From: an uncultured beta proteobacterium
GTDB lineage: Bacteria > Pseudomonadota > Gammaproteobacteria > Burkholderiales > Burkholderiaceae_C
NCBI GenBank assembly: GCA_903920405.1
Contig: CAIXMC010000275.1
Location: 1 to 10,410 of the forward strand
Direction: 5' to 3'
Length of the DNA: 10,410 nt
The notes under the pieces were generated by a model. The model was not told the origin of the DNA. It saw only the letters and a list, made by a program, of their open reading frames with translations, and made no database searches. Positions 6,101 to 10,410 of the stretch are shown here, in pieces (position 1 is the first letter of the stretch; each line of letters opens with the position of its first letter). The translations under genes were made by a program, and so were the position numbers.

Positions 6101-7249
6101 ATGAAAATATGTATGTTCTCCCACACTTCACACATTGCCCTTGCGTTGCATGGCTCAATGGTCATGTTGTTCCTGTCAGGTCACCCTGCCTTGGGGGCAT
6201 CGATAGACGCCCCTACGCAACGTGCAGCGCCTTCTGGCGGTTCCATGCCCATTGATGCGGCATCGGCACACGCGTCCGGCACTTTGACATCCGACATCCA
6301 AAAAGCACTCAAAGACAAAAATATCGAACGAAAAAAAGTGACGCTGGTCATTTCTGACCCTCCCACCAAATTTGCAAAGCATCCGTCTGCCGCAGTGCCC
6401 CGTGAATCATTTGATGAACACGGCGAGCCTGCAACGGCGAATTCGTCCAGAGATGTGGCACGTTCCAGAGCGACGACCTACGAGCCTGCCAGCCGGACGA
6501 CGGCCAGCCGAAAATACATCAAAGCCAGAGCCGCGGCTTTGAACGCTTATGGCAGCGATCACTCAGATGTGCATTGGTCTTATTCGGGGATAACCGGGCC
6601 GCAGTCTTGGGGACAGCTCAAGCCCGAGTTCATCACATGCAGCACTGGCAAACGCCAGTCACCCATCAACATTGAAACATCGTCCACCCTTCAAGGGCCG
6701 GCAGAACCGTTGCAATTCAACTACAGGCTATCAGACGGCACGGTGGTCAACAATGGACATTCCATTCAGGTTGATCTGCTGGGCGACAACACCCTGACTG
6801 TGCGCGGTTCGGTCTATAAGTTGCAGCAGTTGCATTTTCATTCACCATCTGAAGAGCAGGTGGATTTTCGCAACTCCGCCATGGTGGTGCATTTGGTTCA
6901 TAAAAGTGCGGCGGGAAATCTCGCCGTTGTGGCTGTGATGCTTGAACCCGGTGTATCCAACCCGCTGATTGACAAGGTTTGGACGTACATGCCGCTGGAT
7001 GTGGGTGATAGGGTACGTATGCCTGACGGTGTGCTGGATGTGAACGCACTGTTGCCCAAAGACCAGCGCTATTACCAGTTCATGGGGTCACTCACCACGC
7101 CACCTTGTACCGAAGGTGTGCTGTGGATGGTTCTCAAGCAGGCCGTGCAAATGGGCCAAAATCAACTCAGGTTGTTTCAGCAGATATATCCTCAAAATGC
7201 CCGCCCTGTTCAACCCACCAATGGACGATTGGTGCGAGACGCACAGTAG
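6101..7249 (+). CDS. Alpha-class carbonic anhydrase, exported, with long N-terminal linker
   Basis: It hydrates CO2 to bicarbonate with a zinc centre, probably in the periplasm. Of 382 residues, the first ~33 look like a signal peptide (basic start, hydrophobic core, APALGAS-type small residues before the cut). Residues ~35-155 are a hydrophilic, Lys/Arg/Ser/Thr-rich linker absent from ordinary bacterial alpha-CAs. The catalytic domain starts at HWSYSG (158-163). The zinc histidines are H245 and H247 (QLHFHSPSE) and H264 (VVHLVHK). H220 in NNGH is the likely proton shuttle, E251 the gate residue, and T332 in LTTPPC the Thr199 equivalent. C180 and C336 may form the family disulfide. The residue after E251 is Glu where His is usual. 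The start ATG 6101 is chosen to include the signal peptide. The stop abuts that of the convergent kinase. Confidence 0.92.
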   Translation: MKICMFSHTSHIALALHGSMVMLFLSGHPALGASIDAPTQRAAPSGGSMPIDAASAHASGTLTSDIQKALKDKNIERKKVTLVISDPPTKFAKHPSAAVPRESFDEHGEPATANSSRDVARSRATTYEPASRTTASRKYIKARAAALNAYGSDHSDVHWSYSGITGPQSWGQLKPEFITCSTGKRQSPINIETSSTLQGPAEPLQFNYRLSDGTVVNNGHSIQVDLLGDNTLTVRGSVYKLQQLHFHSPSEEQVDFRNSAMVVHLVHKSAAGNLAVVAVMLEPGVSNPLIDKVWTYMPLDVGDRVRMPDGVLDVNALLPKDQRYYQFMGSLTTPPCTEGVLWMVLKQAVQMGQNQLRLFQQIYPQNARPVQPTNGRLVRDAQ

Positions 7250-8521
7250 TCATGTGCCGAGGGTTGGCTGTTGCAGGGGCAGCCACACCCGAAAGACCGA
7301 CCCATTCCCACATGCACTTTGAACATCGATGCGACCATGGTGTCGCTCAACAATGCCCAACGATGTAGGAAGTCCAAGCCCCACGCCTTGGCCCACGGGT
7401 TTGGTCGTATAAAACGGGTCAAAAATATGCTTGATATTCTCGGGTGACATGCCTTGGCCCGTGTCTGCAATTTCAATCCAGACTTCGTCTGCCGTGCAGC
7501 CGGTACGAATGGTGACGATGCCTGTTCCTGGAATGGCTTGAATAGCGTTGCTCAAAAGGTTCAAAACAACCTGGTTGATCTGTGGCAGCACACACATCAC
7601 TGCCGGCAGTTCACCATATTCCTTACGCAACTCGCATTGGTGCTTGATCTTGTTCCAGACCACACTCAATGTGCATTCAATCCCTTCATGAAGATCGCTA
7701 GGTTGACACACCTCTGAATCATTGATTTTGGCAAAGTCATTCAAAGACCGAACAATGTGTTTGACGCGGTCAAGTCCTGACTGTGATTCGTCGATCAGGG
7801 ACGTAACATCTTCCTTGAGCCAGTTAAGGTCAATTTGTGTTTTCATCGCTTCAATCAGATCAAGTTGATCGGTGGTCTCATAAGCATTGACAAGAGTCAG
7901 CAATTGATAAACATAGCTTTTGAGCGTGCTGAAATTGGAGGTGACAAACCCGATGGGGTTGTTGATTTCATGGGCTACACCCGCTGCCAAAATGCCAATC
8001 GAGGCCAGCTTTTCAGACTGCAGCAACTGACTGTGCATCCGTGAGAGTTGTGTGTTGGCCGCTTGAAGGTCTGACACCGATTGTTCAAGCGCCCGAGCGT
8101 TTTTTTCCAACTTGAAATTGCTTTGCGCCAGTGCAAACTCCGCGAGTGCATAGCTTCGGTTCAGGCCAAGCACTGTGTCATTTAACTGTTCAAGCTCGGC
8201 AATGTCAAACTCGGCCACCAGTCTTACTTGCCCATGGACATGCCAAACACCGGCTTTGAGGGTGCGCGTTTTGCCCATGTAATCGTCCAGGGTGAGTAGC
8301 CCGCGATAAATTTCGCCGTCCGCAGCACCTGATATTTTGAGCAGACTTTTCCAATTGGGTTGAATAAAAAATCGGGCTACATTGCTGCGACCATCTGCAA
8401 GACTCTGAGCCTCTATCAGTCGCAAAAAACCCGCATTGGCTTCAAGCAGCGTGCCTGTTTCATCCATCAAAGCGCATACCATGCCCAGCAGCGGTGCCAA
8501 CTCAGGCGCAAAAGAACTCAA
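7250..8521 (-). CDS. Soluble sensor histidine kinase, partner of a B12-binding protein
   Basis: The kinase would autophosphorylate and pass phosphate to an unseen response regulator. The 423 residues contain no membrane segment. Residues ~10-110 look like a PAS-type sensor (MDETGTLLEANAGFLRLIEA). A coiled coil spans ~120-170. HisKA has SEKLASIGILAAGVAHEINN (169-188) with phospho-acceptor H184. The HATPase has the N box NLLSNAIQA (321-329), G1 DTGQGM (353-358), F box FDPFYTTK (367-374) and G2 GVGLGLP (379-385). The start is TTG at 8521, overlapping the stop of the B12-binding gene as TTGA, so the two are translationally coupled and likely act together. A downstream ATG (8482, residue 14) is an alternative start. 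The stop directly abuts the carbonic anhydrase stop, leaving no space for a terminator. Confidence 0.92.
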   Translation of the reverse strand: MSSFAPELAPLLGMVCALMDETGTLLEANAGFLRLIEAQSLADGRSNVARFFIQPNWKSLLKISGAADGEIYRGLLTLDDYMGKTRTLKAGVWHVHGQVRLVAEFDIAELEQLNDTVLGLNRSYALAEFALAQSNFKLEKNARALEQSVSDLQAANTQLSRMHSQLLQSEKLASIGILAAGVAHEINNPIGFVTSNFSTLKSYVYQLLTLVNAYETTDQLDLIEAMKTQIDLNWLKEDVTSLIDESQSGLDRVKHIVRSLNDFAKINDSEVCQPSDLHEGIECTLSVVWNKIKHQCELRKEYGELPAVMCVLPQINQVVLNLLSNAIQAIPGTGIVTIRTGCTADEVWIEIADTGQGMSPENIKHIFDPFYTTKPVGQGVGLGLPTSLGIVERHHGRIDVQSACGNGSVFRVWLPLQQPTLGT

Positions 8522-9600
8522 TTGGGCGACACCATCAGGTCAGCGCGCGCCACAGCCAATTGCGCGTTGGCGCTGCAGGCATCCGCCCCCAAAACATCCG
8601 CCAGACGACTGAACTGGTTGATGGCCAATCCACCCAACATGACGGCTGGTCGCGCACTGCCCAGGGTCTCGCGCAATTGTGTCATCACCCGTTTGGCCAT
8701 GCGCAATTGCTGCGGAAATGATACCGACAAACCCACCAGGTCAGGCAGTGAAGACACGACCCGTGCGACCAACGCAGTATTGGGGACATTAGCACCCAGA
8801 TACTGCACTTGCCAACCGGCCAGAGCAAAGGCATCAGACACCATGGCCAAGCCCATGGCATGGTGGTTACCTTCCACACAGGCCAATAGCACCCGCTTGT
8901 TGATGGGAATCGGCGGCGGCGAACGCACCAAACCCGCCGACATCACTCTTTGAACAATGGCCGTGGCAATATGCTCTTGTGCGACCGTGATTTGGTTGTT
9001 TTGCCATCTGTCGCCAATTTGGTAAAGGGCAGGTTGAATCATCTGCATTTCAAGATCAACCAGACTGATACCAGCGTCCATCATGCGGTTCATCATGGCC
9101 AAAGCCTCTTTTGCATCGCCACGTAACAAGGCGGCTTCAAATGCAAGCGCTTCAGGCCAGGTTTTCACGGGCAGTGCAGGGAGTATGGTGCTGATGTCGG
9201 ACTGCAGCAAGCCATCGCGTGCTGCAGCGAGTGCCTGAACCACGACAGCACCCTCTGCCTCATTCATGGCCTTTGCAAAAAACTCACCCAGCCAATCCAG
9301 CGACTGTGCCAGATGCTCGGATGGCACCGAACGCGCTGTCAACACACTGTCTAGCCACACCAAATAATCCACCATGGGTTGCAGTATGCCAAATTCAAGA
9401 ACGGGACGCAAAAATTCCAGATGAAAGCTCAAGTCATCCTGACAAGCCTGACGCCCATTTTCCCCAAACTGCTCGTATTCAGAACCGTGGGTGGTATAAA
9501 AACGGTTGGTGACAGCCCTGACCGCGTCAACGTGCAAAGCCTGAAACCGCTGCAAACCTTGTGCATCCAATGTTTTGAGAACAGGTTCGAACACCATCAT
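8518..9600 (-). CDS. Cobalamin-binding sensor protein with W-x9-EH motif
   Basis: This 360-residue cytosolic protein has three parts. The helical N-terminus (1-145) is unrecognised. The four-helix B12 cap domain (~150-225) contains W199 then nine residues to E209-H210 (WQNNQITVAQEH), the W-x9-EH signature of adenosylcobalamin photoreceptors such as CarH. The Rossmann B12-binding domain (235-355) has NHHAMG (245-250), a variant of DxHxxG with Asn for Asp and the cobalt-ligand His kept at 247, followed by the conserved LSVSF (291-295) and LGGLAI. It has no DNA-binding domain, so it probably signals through the kinase gene overlapping its end. AAGGA precedes the start with 4 bases to ATG 9600 and 7 to ATG 9597; the second may be the true start. 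Light response is an inference. Confidence 0.88.
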   Translation of the reverse strand: MMVFEPVLKTLDAQGLQRFQALHVDAVRAVTNRFYTTHGSEYEQFGENGRQACQDDLSFHLEFLRPVLEFGILQPMVDYLVWLDSVLTARSVPSEHLAQSLDWLGEFFAKAMNEAEGAVVVQALAAARDGLLQSDISTILPALPVKTWPEALAFEAALLRGDAKEALAMMNRMMDAGISLVDLEMQMIQPALYQIGDRWQNNQITVAQEHIATAIVQRVMSAGLVRSPPPIPINKRVLLACVEGNHHAMGLAMVSDAFALAGWQVQYLGANVPNTALVARVVSSLPDLVGLSVSFPQQLRMAKRVMTQLRETLGSARPAVMLGGLAINQFSRLADVLGADACSANAQLAVARADLMVSPN

Positions 9601-9755
9601 GGATTCCTTATGAAGACTGGCACAAAAAATAGATCATGGGCTTTGGATTGGCCGGCGCAATTGTCTCCACCACTTTCCAGATAGCAGGGCATAAATGATA
9701 AGCCATTATGACAATTTCGAATGCAGAATTGCTGACTATATCCCCAAGTATGTAT
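9601..9755. other. Intergenic gap between ybeD and the B12-binding gene
   Basis: No gene is visible. In most betaproteobacteria lipB would follow ybeD here. A promoter for the B12-binding gene is expected, but I found no good -35/-10 pair. Confidence 0.4.
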
Positions 9756-10037
9756 CTATAGAACCACCTTGACCATGGGATGTGAACTCAGTGTGCGGTA
9801 CAGCTCATCCAACTGCTCACGACTCGTGGCGGTGATGGTGAGGGTCACGCCTATATATTTACCACCTGTGCTTTGGCGCAGTTCAATGTTGTTGGCATCA
9901 AAGTCTGGGTCAAATTGTTGTGCCATCAGGATCATGGCAGGTACAAATCCATCTACTTTGGCACCCATGACCTTGATGGGAAATTCGCATGGGTAGTGAA
10001 TCAGGGATGCGTTGGGTTCCATGGTCATGGTTGGCAT
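9756..10037 (-). CDS. ybeD: YbeD/DUF493 family protein (UPF0250)
   Basis: This 93-residue protein matches the UPF0250/DUF493 family, with the landmark SLIHYPCEFPIKVMG, then FVPAMI, GKYIGVTLTITATSREQLDE and a C-terminal HPMVKVVL. The family has an ACT-like ferredoxin fold and is usually encoded directly before lipB, so a regulatory role near lipoate metabolism is suspected but unproven. Here lipB does not follow. The ATG at 10037 is followed by further ATGs at residues 4 and 6; the family start MTEP... suggests MTMEP (residue 4) or the Met at residue 6 may be the true start. No clear ribosome binding site precedes any of them. A palindromic repeat begins 28 bases upstream and could affect its promoter. 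Confidence 0.93.
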   Translation of the reverse strand: MPTMTMEPNASLIHYPCEFPIKVMGAKVDGFVPAMILMAQQFDPDFDANNIELRQSTGGKYIGVTLTITATSREQLDELYRTLSSHPMVKVVL

Positions 10038-10064
10038 GGCAGGTGAGATTCAAACGGATGGTAA

Positions 10065-10224
10065 GGATATGGTCAATAATAAGTTCCGCATTTGGCTCGT
10101 CAGATTTGGGCGCACTGCGTCGTTACAAATCGCTTATGTGGCTGGGCCACACTGCGCGATTTGCGCCTAGCATTGCATCTTTAACTCTGACGGCCAAATG
10201 CGGAACTTATTGTTGACCATATCC
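10065..10224. repeat. Long palindromic MITE-like repeat, copy B (complete)
   Basis: This 160-bp element is an imperfect palindrome over its whole length. The outer 32 bp (10065-10096 and 10193-10224, GGATATGGTCAA...GCATTTGGC) pair with one mismatch. Inside, CGTCAGA/TCTGACG and the ACAAATCGC/GCGATTTG blocks also pair, closing on GTGGC-TGG-GCCAC at 10138-10150. TAA occurs on both sides (10062-10064 and 10225-10227), a possible 3-bp target duplication. There is no coding capacity. It is inverted relative to copies A and C. Confidence 0.88.
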
Positions 10225-10316
10225 TAACCCATGAAAGAGGCTGCCGTTTTCTTGAGGAAAGCGATGACGGTTTCGGTTAATTTCATGAATATCCAGCGTG
10301 GTTACCTGCGATAAAG
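10225..10316. other. 92-bp spacer between palindromic repeats B and C
   Basis: The spacer is sandwiched between two inverted copies of the repeat. A minus-strand frame open through it reads VTTLDIHEINRNRHRFPQEN and continues to GSLFHG before entering copy B, where GYGQQ and TAA end it. The plus strand has a 27-codon frame. Neither is recognised. It may be a remnant of an interrupted gene. Confidence 0.35.
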
Positions 10317-10410
10317 GGATATGGTCAACAATAAGTTCCGCATTTGGCCATCAGAGTTAAAGATGCAATGCTAGGCGAAAATCGCGCAGTGTGGCCCAGC
10401 CACATAAGGA
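10317..10410. repeat. Long palindromic MITE-like repeat, copy C (right end outside window)
   Basis: GGATATGGTCAACAATAAGT and onwards matches the reverse complement of copy B base for base over most of the 94 bases seen, including GATGCAATGCTAGGCG and GTGTGGCCCAGCCACATAA. Differences include CATCAGAG for CGTCAGAG and GCGAAAATCG for GCGCAAATCG. The window ends just past the centre of the palindrome, at ATAAGGA, where copy B has ATAAGCG. It has the same orientation as copy A. Confidence 0.85.

Noticed and set aside
8360..8953. A 197-codon open frame on the plus strand.
   Set aside because: It lies wholly opposite the well-supported B12-binding and kinase genes and its translation resembles no protein family.
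9601..9755. A missing lipB or other short gene after ybeD.
   Set aside because: No frame here resembles LipB, and the gap is far too short to hold it.
10065..10410. CRISPR array or integron attC array from the repeated palindromes.
   Set aside because: There are too few copies, they are in alternating orientation, unit length is about 160 bp and no cas or integrase gene is seen.

Overview
The window looks like a chromosomal segment of a betaproteobacterium, probably Burkholderiales. This is inferred from the gene set (class 2 PyrD, RuvB, YbeD/DUF493, a periplasmic alpha-carbonic anhydrase with Comamonadaceae-like motifs) and from moderate GC in the core genes (31/60 in one hand-counted ruvB line). 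No ribosomal RNA or other decisive taxonomic marker is present.

The left third (1-3750) is accessory and damaged. All its genes point to the minus strand. Read in that direction, it holds: the last 52 codons of a WYL-domain regulator, cut off by a 211-bp element with long terminal inverted repeats; a clearly AT-rich two-gene operon encoding Nmad2- and Nmad3-type proteins, families linked by comparative genomics to DNA base hypermodification; an unrecognised 183-aa helical protein; a frame-broken PIN-domain (VapC-like) remnant with an apparently intact antitoxin-like small gene; and the N-terminal half of a PP2C-type phosphatase. The PP2C gene stops exactly where it runs into a ~160-bp palindromic repeat at the left edge of the window.

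The middle (3750-7249) is ordinary core genome: pyrD and ruvB on the minus strand, and a secreted alpha-carbonic anhydrase on the plus strand, divergent from ruvB. The carbonic anhydrase carries an unusual basic linker of about 120 residues between its signal peptide and catalytic domain.

The right third (7250-10410) has a translationally coupled pair, a cobalamin-binding sensor protein followed by a soluble histidine kinase. Together they look like a B12-dependent, possibly light-dependent, signalling unit with no response regulator in view. A YbeD/DUF493 gene follows, without the usual lipB neighbour. The window ends in two more copies of the same ~160-bp palindrome, in opposite orientations around a 92-bp spacer.

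The most notable points are the Nmad2-Nmad3 cassette, the repeat family (three copies, with a compensatory base-pair change between copies), and the several genes these small elements have truncated. Overall the left region reads as a decaying defence or mobile-element hotspot next to housekeeping genes.
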